64,000 nt of DNA, taken from assembly GCA_015680905.1 (NCBI GenBank), contig CM027381.1:90173501-90237500 (forward strand), written 5' to 3'. This DNA comes from Coptis chinensis (taxonomy: Eukaryota; Streptophyta; Magnoliopsida; Ranunculales; Ranunculaceae). A model generated the notes under the pieces. It was not told the origin of the DNA, made no database searches, and saw only the letters and a list, made by a program, of their open reading frames with translations. This document shows positions 33,591 through 45,625 of this stretch, piece after piece; within the stretch, counting starts at the first letter, position 1; the number at the start of each line of letters is the position of its first letter. The position numbers and the translations under genes are program-made.

Positions 33591-34745
33591 GTGCTTTTTA
33601 TGAGTGCTGTTAGTCCCTCTTGGTCATTCTTTATCAGGCGAAGCAAAAGAAGAAAAGAGAACGTAGAAAATATGTCAAACGTCCTCCCACACGAAATCTA
33701 TTTTGAAATATTCTCAAGACTAGAGGTAAGATCCCTCTTGCGACTCAAACAGGTTTGTAAATTATGGTGTAATTTAATAAGAGATCCAATTTTTGTTAAT
33801 ATCCACATGAATCGTGCGAAGGAGAATGAGAATTACGGAAACCTTAAATACATATACAGGCGTAAGGACAGTTCTCTATTCTCATTCTCATCTGACGATA
33901 ATGTAGATCGGTGGAGATGGATGGAGCATCCATTTGGGAGTTCTAGTAAGGAAATCCGAGTGTGTTACTCTTGTAATGGACTGCTATGCCTCACATGCAA
34001 TGATAAAAACAAGACCATATGCTTATGGAATCCTGTTACAAGAGATCACAAAGTCTTACCTAGTCCGCCCACTGAAGATCCTCCAATCTCTTTTTCGAGT
34101 CGTCCTCACTTGGAATACGGTTTTGGTTACTGTCGAAGTACTAATGATTATGAGGTGGTAAGAGTTGTTAGCTATTGTGATTACAATACTGTTCATTTTT
34201 CGGTTGCTTATGTCTACTCACTGGCTAAGGATTCATGGAGAAAGACCCAAGACGGTCCCTGTATAACTGGTATAACTGGCGATGGAGCATCAGGAGTACT
34301 CCTTAACGACTCCCTTCATTGGATCGAGTCTCATTGTTCGTGGAATCCTAGAGTGGTAGCATTTGACATTGGTGGTAAAGAGTTTAGAACGGTGGCACCA
34401 CCTGACTACAAAGACAGCAGTTTCCTAAAAATTGCAGAGTTGGGAGGAATGCTTGGTTTACTTCGTTATGACAGGTCCAAAGAAAGTTATCTGGAGGGAT
34501 GGGTGATGAAGGGGTATGGATTAAGAGAGTCATGGACCAAGCTGGTGATAGTTAAACAAAGAATTGCTTACTCTAAGTTGTGCAATTTTCTTCCTAAGAA
34601 CAGTTTGAGTAAAGTGAGCATAGATAACCACTATGAAGTTTTATATCACGCAAATAGTGGAACTATGTTTTATCTTGAAGTTACTACTTCTATGGGGGTC
34701 TGTATTGAACCAAGAACGTACATTGAGAGCCTTGTTGGATTCTAA
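33591..34745 (+). CDS. F-box/FBA protein, paralogue of 29822-30910
   Basis: A 384-residue frame beginning MLFMSAVSPSWSFFIRRSKR. A start at 33600 or at 33672 (MSNVLPHEIYFEIF) is possible. I keep the upstream one because IRRSKRRK matches IRQSKRRK at the start of the paralogue. The F-box is at ~30-72 (LPHEIYFEIFSRLEVRSLLRL, VCKLWCNLI). Then come CYSCNGLLCL, LWNPVTRDHKVLP, GFGYCRSTNDYEVV, VYSLAKDSWRK, LNDSLHWIESH, VVAFDIGGKEFRTV, LEGWVMKGYGLRESWTKL and YIESLVGF. Expected role: SCF substrate receptor, target unknown. A four-residue ITGI/ITGD duplication distinguishes it from its paralogue. Intact. Confidence 0.9.
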   Translation: MLFMSAVSPSWSFFIRRSKRRKENVENMSNVLPHEIYFEIFSRLEVRSLLRLKQVCKLWCNLIRDPIFVNIHMNRAKENENYGNLKYIYRRKDSSLFSFSSDDNVDRWRWMEHPFGSSSKEIRVCYSCNGLLCLTCNDKNKTICLWNPVTRDHKVLPSPPTEDPPISFSSRPHLEYGFGYCRSTNDYEVVRVVSYCDYNTVHFSVAYVYSLAKDSWRKTQDGPCITGITGDGASGVLLNDSLHWIESHCSWNPRVVAFDIGGKEFRTVAPPDYKDSSFLKIAELGGMLGLLRYDRSKESYLEGWVMKGYGLRESWTKLVIVKQRIAYSKLCNFLPKNSLSKVSIDNHYEVLYHANSGTMFYLEVTTSMGVCIEPRTYIESLVGF

Positions 34746-35177
34746 AATCTACATCTGAAATTGGCAGAATAGTGAGAAGTCTAAGGAGCTGTTTGTTTTT
34801 ATAAGCCTCTGAATGTGGAGGTCTGAATTTGCCTATCTCGGAAAGTCTCAGAATGCAGGGAATGCTGTAATCCCTCTTGTTTTGTTAGATGGACCTTTGA
34901 ATTAAAATAAATTTGTTAATTATACCATGAAGAGGCACTTAAGCTGTAAGAGGCTCCGTTGCCACTTATTTTGACCTGGTATATAGGGAGCATTGTTGGA
35001 GTGAGTAGTACTAGCAAATGTCATCCTCATATGATCTGCTTATTTGTTTGCTTATTGGATACACTCTGGTGTAATCCAAAATGCATATTAATCATGGTAG
35101 ATAATGTTTCTTTATTTCTTGAAATCCATGAGCTCTAATTACTTGTGCTAGTCACTTGGTAAGGTTTTTATGGTTTG
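34746..35177. other. Intergenic, 3' flank of F-box gene
   Basis: No gene or element recognised. Confidence 0.5.
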
Positions 35178-35182
35178 ATTCT

Positions 35183-35755
35183 TGTAGAGAAAAAGGATGT
35201 TTTTTCTCTTTGGTGTGAAGGGCGCGACCCGCGCTCGAATTATGCCTGGACAAGGCGAGACCCGCGCTCATGCTTTTGGCAATCACCAGGTCCTTAAGAG
35301 CGACCCGAGCTCCACCGTTTTTCAGTACGAATTTTGACTTTTTAGGAAATTTTCTGAAATAGTATAAATATAGGTTTTTTTTTGTAGAAACCTAACCTAA
35401 CCAAAAGATAGAAAGAGAGAAATTGTAAGAGAGAAATTCTTAGTGAGTTGAGTGTTCATTCTTAGTGAGTGAATTGAGAGCTCTTGTAATCTGTTACTCC
35501 GGACATCTAGTAAAGCTTGGATCTCGCCAGTGTGGACGTAGGCAAATTGCCGAACCACGATATATTCTTGTCTTGTGGTTGGTTCTTCTTTAGCATTAAT
35601 TGTTTTACTTTATATGCTTATTTTTTTGACATTGAGAAGTGTTGGGATTACTTTGGAGTGTGTTGAAGTCTTGTCTAGTGTGTAGGATCGATCTTTGTGT
35701 AGAATTGATCTATTTGTTGTGGTAACGTTGTTTCCGTATTGTCCTATTCACAACA
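35183..35755 (+). mobile_element. Copia solo LTR, 573 bp (TSD ATTCT)
   Basis: It begins TGTAGAGAAAAAGG and ends CACAACA, with identical ATTCT duplications at 35178-35182 and 35756-35760. A TATAAATA box sits at 35363-35370. The block GTGTGGACGTAGGCAAATTG near 35538 is a familiar Copia LTR motif, also present in reverse complement form in the LTR at 6716-7328. Perfect duplication and a single LTR show loss of the body by LTR-LTR recombination. Confidence 0.9.
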
Positions 35756-36036
35756 ATTCTGAATCCGTAGTTTGAAGTTCTACTGTACATTTTCGGTTTC
35801 TCACTGCGTCAAGTAAGATGGTCTGTTTGCAAGGACCTGTTCAAGGCCAGCGCTGCACGCTCTAGGATTTAGTCTTATACTCTAATCTCTTTGAAATTAG
35901 TTAGGGGTTAGGCAGAGTCAGACTGCATCCTTTGAACTCAATGTTAGATATATACTAGATTTTGGACCCGGGCATACGCTCGGGATCTATTAAATATTTT
36001 GTGTGCTTAAAAGGCTTTACAAAATGTCACATACAA

Positions 36037-36675
36037 ATTTTCGAATCAGAATATATTTTTATTGAAAATAAACCAAAATACGTTAATGAGCAGCGATTAT
36101 GGTGCATAAGTACTTGGGAACTAAGGGATCAAATTGAGATAGCCTCTTCACTTTGTGGTTTTGGATATTAATCCATAATTTTCAAATATAATTATCTCAA
36201 ACTTGATCTAGCTTGTATAATAGTTTTCTTAGATTTATGGTAATTTAGTGGCAAATTTTCGAATTAGAATAGATTTTTATTAAAAATAAACGAAATACGT
36301 TAATGAGCAGCGATTATAGTGCATAAGTACTTGGAAACTAAGGAATAGCCTTTTCACTTTGTGGCTTAGGATATTAATCCGTAATTTTCAAATAGAATTA
36401 TCTTAAACTCGATATAACTTGTATAATAGTTTTCTTAGATTTATAGTGAGTTAGCGGCAAATTTTCGAATCAGGATATATTTTTATTGAAAATAAGCCGA
36501 AATACGTAAATGAGCAGCGATTATGGTGTATAAGTACTTGGAAACTAAGGGATCAAATTGAGATAGCCTCTTCACTTTGTGGTTTAGGATATTAATCCGT
36601 AATTTTCAGATAAAATTATCTTAAACTCGATTTAGCTTGTATAATAGTTTTATTAGATTTATGGTGATTTAGCAG
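36037..36675. repeat. Three ~210-bp tandem repeats near Helitron A 3' end
   Basis: Units start near 36037, 36250 and 36457 with AAATTTTCGAAT(C/T)AG(A/G)AT and contain GTTAATGAGCAGCGATTAT. Diverged copies occur in Helitron B near 41575 and 41790, with a further partial copy near 41900. Confidence 0.85.
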
Positions 36676-37099
36676 TAAATCATCACCGCTCGGCTTACGT
36701 ACTAATGTGTACAAATCTCTAAAACAGATTGATTGTTTCCACATCCTCAAAGAATACACTACTCTCACTTGAAAAGATTTATCACATGAACGTGTCCTAC
36801 GAACGGGTGTCGTTATATTAAATTATTCTAAAAATTATATTAATTACTCATTTAAATTTCTTGCACCACTTTCTATAAAAATAAAGCATCAAACCTTGAT
36901 AAAATTCATCGACTTTTTTTTATTGCTAGGTTTAACAATAGAAGTTTTGTGAGAATATCCATTGTGGCGAAGATAATATTGAAGCTACTTGAATAGCAAG
37001 ACATTCCCAATCACAATAAAAGAATTAAGATAAACACTACTTAAAATGCAAAACTATATTTGTCGAGACATTTATTTCCCCTACATATAATATAAATAT

Positions 37100-39600
37100 G
37101 TTTTAGGGTTATTAGTTTAATACATTTGCATCAAGTTTTTTATTTTCCATTAATTATTCTTTGAGGTTAGTTTAATGTAATACGTTGCATCCAGTTTTCA
37201 ATTTCTCATTAATTATTATTTGAGGTTAATTCAATGCAGTTGCATCAAGTTTCCGATTTCCCGTTAATTATTATTTGAGGTTAGTTTAGTGCAATTGCAT
37301 CCACTTTATGATTTTTCGTTAGTTATTCATTAAAGTTAATTCAGTATAGTTGCATCCAGTTTTCAATGTTTCGTTAATTAGTATTTGAGATTAGTTCATT
37401 GCATTTGCATCCTGGTTCCAATCTCCCGTTAATTACTCTTTAAGGTTAGTTCAATACATCTGCATCCAGTTTCTGATTTCCTGTCAATTATTTTTCTAGG
37501 TTAGTTCGATAGTTTACAATTTCTATACAGTTTGCATACATGTAAGAGTCTATTTTTATAAACTCACATTCATTTTGGGTTCCTAATTACTCGTATTTAT
37601 GTTTTGAGGTCAGTGCGATGCAGTTACATCCGACTTCCGATTTCCAGTTAACTATTTTTTGAGGTTATTTCAATGCATTTGCATCCAATTTCTGATTTCC
37701 CATTAGTTAATCTCTGATTTTAGTTTAATGCAGTTGCATTCAGTTTTTGGTTTTCCGTTAATTATTTTTTGAGGTTAGTTCAATGCAATTTCATCCAATT
37801 TTTGATTTTATGTTAATTGTTCTTTGAGGTTAGTTCAATGTATTTACATCAAGTTTTCGATTTTCCGTTAATTATTTTTTGAGTTTAGTTCAATGCAGTT
37901 ACATCAAATTTATAATTTCTCGTTAATTATTCATTTAGGTTAGTTCAATGCAGTTTTATCCATTTTTCAATGTTTCGTTAATTAGTCTTTGAGATTAATT
38001 AGTTCATTGCATTTGGGTTTCCCATTAATAACCGATTTCCCATTAATAACTCTTTAAGGTTAGTTTAATACATCTGCATCTAGTTTATGATTATTTATGC
38101 TTTGAGGTTAGTTTGATGCAATTATATTTGGTTTCTGATTTCCCGCTAATTATTCTTTGAGATTATTTCAATGCATTTGCATTTAGTTTCCGATTTCCCA
38201 CCAATTATTCTATGAGGTTAGTTCAATGCAATTGCATTCGGTTTTTGATATTATGTTAATTATTTTTTGAGTTTAGTTCAATGCATTTGCATCCAGCTTT
38301 CGATTTCTCATTAATTATTATATGAGGTTTGTTTGATGTATTTGCATACCGTTTCCGATTTCCCGTTAGTTATATGACGTTAGTTTAATACAATTGCATC
38401 AAGTTTCCGATTTTTAGCTAATTACTTTTTGAGTTTAGTTTATTGCATTTGCATAAAGTTTTCGATTTTCCGTTAATTACTCTTTGAGCTCAGTTATGTA
38501 TTTGAATCTAGATTCCAATTTCATTTTAATTATTCAATGTGGTGTGTAATACCAACTTCTACTGATCTATTTGTAGTGCACAAACATGATATAAAAAGTA
38601 AATTATGCTTGATTTACTATGTGAGATCATCGAAGATTATCCAGTTCCTGATTTCCCATTAATTATTCTTTAAATTATGCATGACTCACTATGTGGAATC
38701 TTCAAAGATTATCTACGAACGGGTGTTGTTATATTAATTATTCTGAAAAAATATTTGCAAATATGCATAACTATTATATATTAATATTATATTGATCACT
38801 CAACCAAATTTCTTATAACGTGAAAACCTCACTCTCCATTAAAAAAAAAAGAACACACTTTTGATAAACCTTTCAACTTCATTTTATTGTTTATAATTAA
38901 TAAAATAAGTTTAATTGAAATTTTCTGAGATTGCCTAATAAGGTGAAATTTATATATATTGAAGCTACTTGAATAGCAAGGAGTTCTCAATCATACGGAA
39001 AGATATAAGATAAACATCATTTTAAATGCAAAACTATACTTATTGAAACATTCCCACAACATATAACCCAACTATGTTTTGAGGTTAGTTCAATGCATTT
39101 GCATCCAGTTTATTTTTTGAGATTAGTTCAGTGCAGTTGCATCCGGTTTCCGATTTCCTATTAATTATTTTTTAAGATTAGTCCCACGCATTTGTATCAT
39201 ATTTCCAATTTATAATTAATTTTTCTTTGAGGTTAGTTCAATTCAGTTGCATCTAGTTTCTGATTTTTCCGTTAATTTAATCTTTGAGGGTTAGCTCAAT
39301 GTATTTGCATCCAGTTTCCGATTTTTTGACAATTTTTTTTTTTTTTTTTTTTTTTTTATGTTAGTTTGATATATTTGCATCCAAGTTTTGATTTTCCTTT
39401 AATTATTATTTGAGGTTAGTTTAATGCAGTTGTATCCATATTCCAATTTCCTATTAATTACTTTTTAAGATTAGTTTAATGCTTGCATTTGCATCCAATT
39501 TCCAATTTCCCGTTAAATATTATTTGAGGTTAGTTCGATGCATTTACATCCAGTTTTCGGTTCCCCATTAATTGTTTTTTGACGTTAGTTTCATTCAGTA
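37100..39600. repeat. ~55-bp minisatellite arrays in Helitron A
   Basis: The unit is approximately GAGGTTAGTTCAATGCATTT then GCATCCAGTTTCCGATTTCC then CGTTAATTATTCTTT (52-56 bp). About 25 units run from 37100 to 38510, and about 10 more from 39060 to 39600, separated by ~500 bp of other sequence. Many carry ATTTGCAT or AGTTGCAT. Copies are 75-90% alike by eye. Confidence 0.88.
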
Positions 39601-39791
39601 TTATATATTTTTTTAAATATTTATATTTGTCATTATTGCGTTGTCGTTTTTTTTTTTTCATTTTCTATTATATATTTTGTGATGTTATTTTTTGTATAAT
39701 TGTTTTTAACTATGTTTTGAAGCTATGTTAAGGATATATTTGAAATAAGTTGTTGTTTTATCATAGACACTAAAATTGTATGATTTGTAAT

Positions 39792-41104
39792 CAAGAAATT
39801 GGGCTAGAGAGTCTCATTTAAAAAAAAAACAACTCTAAAGCCCTATCCATAATTTTTTTGGGTTTTAATACCCCTACATTGTTTTTATTCGCCATAAGTG
39901 TTTTTTTATAGAAAATCTTTAGAATCTAAGCTTTTGACTCGAGACTAGGTGCCACATGTTATTTTTTAATATAAATTATTCTCTTTTTCACCCTTCCAAA
40001 ATAACTACTTGTAGATAAGATAACTACCAGAATAAAGATTGAATAAGATAACTACTTTTAGATAAGATAACTACTTTTAGATAAGATAACTACTAGAACA
40101 AAAAGAGTAGATTTTGGGTTTGAATAGAATTTAGCAAAAAGTACGTGTATTGCTCCAAAAGTTAAATTTGACACTACTACCTGTTTTCATCCGAATGTGG
40201 ACGTTATAAACTTATACATTTTAAAATGCAGATGCACCATGTTATAAACTTATATATTTTAAAATGCAGATGCACCACGTTATAAACTTATATATTTTAA
40301 AATGCAGATGCACCACGTTATAAACCTATATATTTTAAAATGCATACACACCACGCATTTTAAAATACAGATACAAAATGCATTTGATTATTTATTTTGT
40401 GGGTTTGATTAACTACTATTAAATGAAACAGGTTGGTTTAGAGTTTATTGTTTATAAATTTAGAATATAGGGATTAGGGTTTAGTGTCTTAAGGTTTAGG
40501 GTTTAGGCTTAGGGTCTAGTTTATAGGGGTTAGGGTTTAGTGTCTTAAGGTTTAGGGTTTAGGCTTAGGGTCTAGTTTATAAAGATTTTGGGTTTAATGT
40601 CTAGTGGTTTAGAGTTTAGACTTAACGACTAGTGTCAAATGCCTCCACAAAATATTGGAGACATAATATTTTTAGTTTTTTCATTACCAAAAAAGCTAGT
40701 CAAGGGTGTACTTTCATTATAGCATATGGGCCACTCATATAGGCACAAGTATTGGTGTATTGCAACAAAGAAGTATTGTCCAAGGGCTCTCATTCCTGCG
40801 CACTCATACACTCTAGATGCCCTCTTTTCATTATATGCATTTTTAAATATGAAGGCAGGTAGTTATAAGTGAATTTTTTGTGTGAAATTTAATTTTTTAT
40901 TTTGTATCCCACTATATTACTCGGTAGATAGTCGGTTATGTTTGTTTCCAAGTGAGGATATTTTCGTCTATTCTTGGTAAAGTTGGATAACAGGTGGTTA
41001 GTTTCATATTCTGGTCAAATTGGGGTATTAAATTCTAAACAAATTTAAGAGGAGTCTTAGGACTACTAAATATTTATAACTAAGTCCTCTAGACTAATTT
41101 TCTG
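39792..41104. mobile_element. Non-autonomous MULE nested in Helitron A (TSD GATTTGTAAT)
   Basis: Identical GATTTGTAAT words at 39782-39791 and 41105-41114 flank the insert. Its ends, CAAGAAATTGGGCTAGAGAG and the reverse complement of the right end CAGAAAATTAGTCTAGAGGA, match at most positions. Helitron B has the uninterrupted site (GATTTGTAGTAAGGAATTAG near 45740). A 10-bp duplication with imperfect inverted ends fits a MULE. It has no gene and holds three tandem repeats. Confidence 0.75.
40017..40590. repeat. Tandem repeats inside the nested MULE
   Basis: AGATAAGATAACTACTTTT recurs at 40017-40095. A 39-bp unit with GTTATAAACTTATATATTTT and AAAATGCAGATGCACCAC recurs about four times at 40200-40355. 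A 54-bp unit containing TTAGGGTTTAGTGTCTTAAG occurs twice at about 40474-40590. Confidence 0.85.
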
Positions 41105-42549
41105 GATTTGTAATAGGGAATTAGTTTATACAAATCACATATTTTTTAGCAATTTTTTTATTTGATTAAATATATAAGAATTGGAGCACTAAAAATGTTT
41201 GATTCGTAATAGGAAATTAACTTTTACAAATCACCTATTTTTTAGCAATTTTTTTTATTTTATCAATTATATAAAAATTAAAAATACACTCAAACTCTCC
41301 AAATATAAGAATTAGAAATATACTCAAACTCTCAAAACTTCAAAGAGGTTCTATGTATGTGGGATTGTACACTATTAAAAAAGATTATCTTTCATATTAT
41401 AGTGCCATATAGGAGAGAGCAAAAAACTAACTCTCATATTAAAGTGCCATATAGGAGAGAGAAAATCTTCCATTAGAGGTCTGCTTTTAGTATATAGACT
41501 AGATTTTTTGGACGGGCATGGATCTATTAAATATTTTGTGTCTTTGAAAAGGCTTTTTATAAAATGTCTCACACAAATTTTTGAATCAGAATATATTTTT
41601 ATTGAAAATAAATCGAAATATGTTAATGAGCAATGATTATGGTGCATAAGTACTTATAAATTAAGAGATCAAATTGAGATAGCATATTCACTTTATGGTT
41701 TAGGATATTAATCCATAATTTTCAAATAAAATTATCTTAAACTCGATCTAGCTTGTATAATAGTTTTTTAGATTTATGGTGATTTAGCAAACAAATTTTG
41801 AATCAAAATATATTTTTATTGAAAATAAACCGAAATACGTTAATGATCAGCGATTATGGTGCATAAGTACTTGGAAACTAAGGGATCAAATTGAGATAGC
41901 CGAGTAGCAATTATGGTGTATAAATACTTGGAAACTAAGGGATCAAATTGAGATAGCCTCTTCACTTTGTGGTTTAGGATATTAATCCATAATTTTCAAA
42001 TAAAATTATCTTAAACTCGATCTAGCTTGTATAATAGTTTTATTAGATTTATGGTGATTTATCGGTAAATCATCACCGCTCAGCTTACGTACTAATGTGT
42101 ACAAATCACTAAAATAGATTGATTGTTTTCATATCCTCAAAGAATACACTACTCCCACTTGAAAAGATTTATCACATGAACGTGTCCTACGAACGGGTGT
42201 TGTTATATTAAATTATTCTAAAAAATATTAGCAACTATGCATAACTATGAGATATGAAAATTATATTAATTACTCAATTAAATTTCTTGCACCACTCTCT
42301 ATAAAAAGGAAGTATCAAACTTTGATAAAACTCATCGACTTCTTTTCATTGTTAGTTTTAACAATAGAAGTTTGATTGAAGTTTTTTGAGAATGTCCAAT
42401 TTAGTGAAGATAATATTGAAGCTACTTGAATAGCAAGGCATTCCCAATCACAATAAAAGAAGTATGATAAACATTACTTAAAATGCAAAGCTATATTTGT
42501 CGAGACATTTATTCCCCCTACATATAATACAAATATATTTTAGGGTTAT

Positions 42550-45530
42550 TAGTTGAATGCATTTGCATCAAGTTTATGATTTTTCATTAATTATTCTTTG
42601 AGGTTAGTTTAATGTAGTACGTTGCATCCAGTTTCCAAATTCCCATCAATTATTCTTTGAGGTTAGTTTAATGCAGTTGCATCAAGTTTCTGATTTCCCA
42701 TCAATTATTATTTAAGGCTAGTTCAGTGCAATTGCATCCATTTTATGATATCCCGTTACTTATTCATTAAGGTTAATTCAATCTGATTTGCATCCAGTTT
42801 TTTTATGTTTAGTTAATTAGTATTTGAGATTAGTTTATTGAATTTGCATCCGTGTTCTAATCTCTCGTTAATTACTCTTTGAGGTTAGTTCAATACATCC
42901 GCATCCAATTTCGATTTCTCATTAATTGTATTTCTAGGTTAGTTCGATAGTTTACAATTTTTATACGGTTTGCATACATGTAAGAGTCTGTTTTTTAAAC
43001 TCACTTTCATTTTGGGTTCCTAATTACTCGTAATTACTCATGTGAGAAGGCTAAAAACCGACATTTATGCTTTTGAGGTCGATCTATGATCAGATTACAT
43101 TCGACTTTCGATTTTTAGGTTAACTATGTTTTGAGGATATTTCAATGCATTTGCATCCAATTTCTGATTTCCCGTTAGTTAATATCTTATTTTAGTTTAA
43201 TGTAGTTGCATCTAGTTTTTGGTTTTTTGTTAATTATTCTTTGAGGTTAGTTCAATGCAGTTGCATCCAATTTCCGAATTTATGTTAATTGTTCTTTGAG
43301 GTTAGTTCAATGCATTTGCATCAAGTTTTCGATTTCTCGTTAATTATTTTTTGAGGTTAGTTCAATGCAGTTATACCACATTTATAATTTCTCGATAATT
43401 ATTCATTTAGGTTAGTTCAGTGTAGTTTCATCCATTTTTCAATGTTTCGTTAATTAGTCTTTGAGATTAGTTCATTGCATTTGGATCTAGTTTTCGATTT
43501 CCCATTAATAACTCTTTAAGGTTAGTTCAATACATCTGCATCTAGTCTCTGATTATTTATGCTTTGAGGTTAGTTCGATGCAATTATATCTGGTTTCTGA
43601 TTTCCCGTTAATTATTTTTTGAGATTATTTCAATGCATTTGCATTTAGTTTCCGATTTCCCACCAATTATTCGATGAGGTTAGTTTAATGCGGTTGCATT
43701 GATTTTTTATTTTATGTTAATTATTTTTTGAGTTTAGTTCAATGTATTTGCATCCAGTTTCGATTTTTGGCCTATTAATTATTATCCGAGGTTTGTTTGA
43801 TGTATTTGCATACCGTTTCGATTTCCCATTAAATATTTTTCAATGATTTGTATACAATTTCTAATTTCCCTTTAGTTATTATCCGACGTTAGTTTAATGC
43901 AATTGCACCCAGTTTTCAATTTCTAGTTAATTACTTTTTAGTTTAGTTTATTGCATTTGCATGAAGTTTCCAATTTCCGTTAATTACTCTTTGAGCTCGG
44001 TTATGCATTTGAATCAATTTCCGATTTCCTTTTAATTATCCAATGTGGTGTATAATACCAACTTCTATCGATCCATTCAGAAGTGTCCTTGCAAACATGA
44101 CATAAAAAGTAAATTATGTTTGATTTACTATGTGGGATCATTGAAGATTACCGGTTCGATTTCCTATTAATTATTCTTTAAATTATGCATGACTTACTAT
44201 GTAGAATCTTCAAAGATTATCTACTTAACGGTGTTGTTTATATTAATTATTTTGAAAAATATTTGTAAATATGCAAAACTTTTATATATTAATATTATAT
44301 TAATCACTCAACCAAATTTCTTATAGCGTGAAAACCTTATTTTCCATTAAAAAAAATAACTCATGTACCTTTAATAAAACCCTTCAACTTCATTTTGTTG
44401 TTTAATAATAGAAGTTTGATTGAAGTTTTGTGAGATTGCCTAATAAGGTGAAGTTCATATATATTGTAGCTACTTGAATAGCAAAGAGTTCCCAATCATA
44501 CTGGAAAGAGATAAGATAAACATCATTTTAAATGCAAAACTATACTTACCTGAGACATTCCCACAACATATAACCCAACTATGTTTTGAGGTTAGTTTAA
44601 TGTATTTGTATCCGGTTTTGATTTTTAAGTTATTTATATTTTGAGGTTAGTTCAATACTGATTTGCATCCAATTTCCAATTCCGTTATTTATTTTTTGAG
44701 ATCGGTTCAATCTGATTTGCATCCAGGTTTCTGATTTTTCGTTAATTATTCTTTTGATTAGTTCAATACATTTGCATCTAATTTCCAATTCCCATTAATT
44801 ATTCTTTGAGGTCAGTTTAATACATTTGCATCCGGTTTCGATTTCCCATTAATTATTTACGTGAGATTAGTTTAATGCATTTTGCATCCAGTTTATGATT
44901 TCTCGTTTATTATTTGATAAAGTTACATTTGCATCTAGTTTCGATTTCTCATTAATTATTGTTTGAGATTAGTTCAATGAATTTGCATCCAGTTTCCTAT
45001 TTACCATTAATTATTTTTGAGGTTAGTTCAATGCATTTGCATCCGGTTTATTTTTTGAGATTAGTTCAGTGCAGTTCCATCCGGTTTCCGATTTCCTATT
45101 AATTATTTTTTAATATTAGTTCCATGCATTTGCATCATGTTTCCAATTAATAATTAATTTTTCTTTGATGTTAATTCAATGCAATTGCATCCAGTTTCTG
45201 ATTTTCTATTAATTTAATCTTTGAGGGTTAGCTCAATGCATTTGCATCCAGTTTCCGATTTGCCGACAATTATTTTTTTTATGTTAGTTTGATGTATTTG
45301 CATCCAAGTTTTGATTTTCCGTTAATTATTCTTTGAGGTTAGTTTAATACAGTTGTATCCATATATATTCCAATTTTCTATTAATTACTTTTTAAGATTA
45401 GTTTAATGTTTGCATTTGCATCCAGTTTTTGATTTTCCGTTAAATATTATTTGAGGTTAGTTCGATACATTTGCATCCAGTTTTGGTTCCCCATTAATTG
45501 TTTTTTTCACGTTAGTTTCATTCAAGATTA
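42550..45530. repeat. ~55-bp minisatellite arrays in Helitron B
   Basis: Same unit as in Helitron A, roughly 27 copies from 42550 to 44030 and roughly 17 from 44590 to 45530. The second array is longer than in A, so array length has changed since the copies diverged. Confidence 0.88.
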
Positions 45531-45570
45531 TATATATATTTTAAAATATTTGTCATTATTTATTTGCTGC

Positions 45571-45571
<1 letters not shown>

Positions 45572-45618
<47 letters not shown>
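45572..45618. repeat. Poly(T) tract of 47 bases
   Basis: An uninterrupted T run in Helitron B; the same place in A (39641-39658) has a shorter, broken run. Confidence 0.95.

Positions 45619-45625
<7 letters not shown>

Larger units (their letters stand above)
35955..41498 (-). mobile_element. Helitron A, non-autonomous, minus strand
   Basis: On the minus strand it starts TCTATATACTAAAAGCAGAC (41498) and ends in a GC hairpin CCCGAGC-GTAT-GCCCGGG (about 35980-35963), then TCCAAAATCTAG (35955), followed by host T. TC start, CTRR end, hairpin ~8-11 bases upstream and insertion at A-T are Helitron features. No Rep/helicase gene is present. The body consists of ~210-bp repeats near the 3' end, ~55-bp repeat arrays, and a nested 1.3-kb MULE at 39792-41104. 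Its 5' end touches Helitron B. Confidence 0.85.

Noticed and set aside
40440-40620. Telomere-like TTTAGGG words as an interstitial telomere
   Set aside because: Only a few TTTAGGG words occur, within a 54-bp duplicated unit and mixed with variants; it is better explained as a local repeat in the nested MULE.
37100-45530. Regular ~55-bp repeats as a CRISPR array
   Set aside because: There are no unique spacers between short constant repeats; whole units drift together, the host is a plant, and Helitron ends enclose them.
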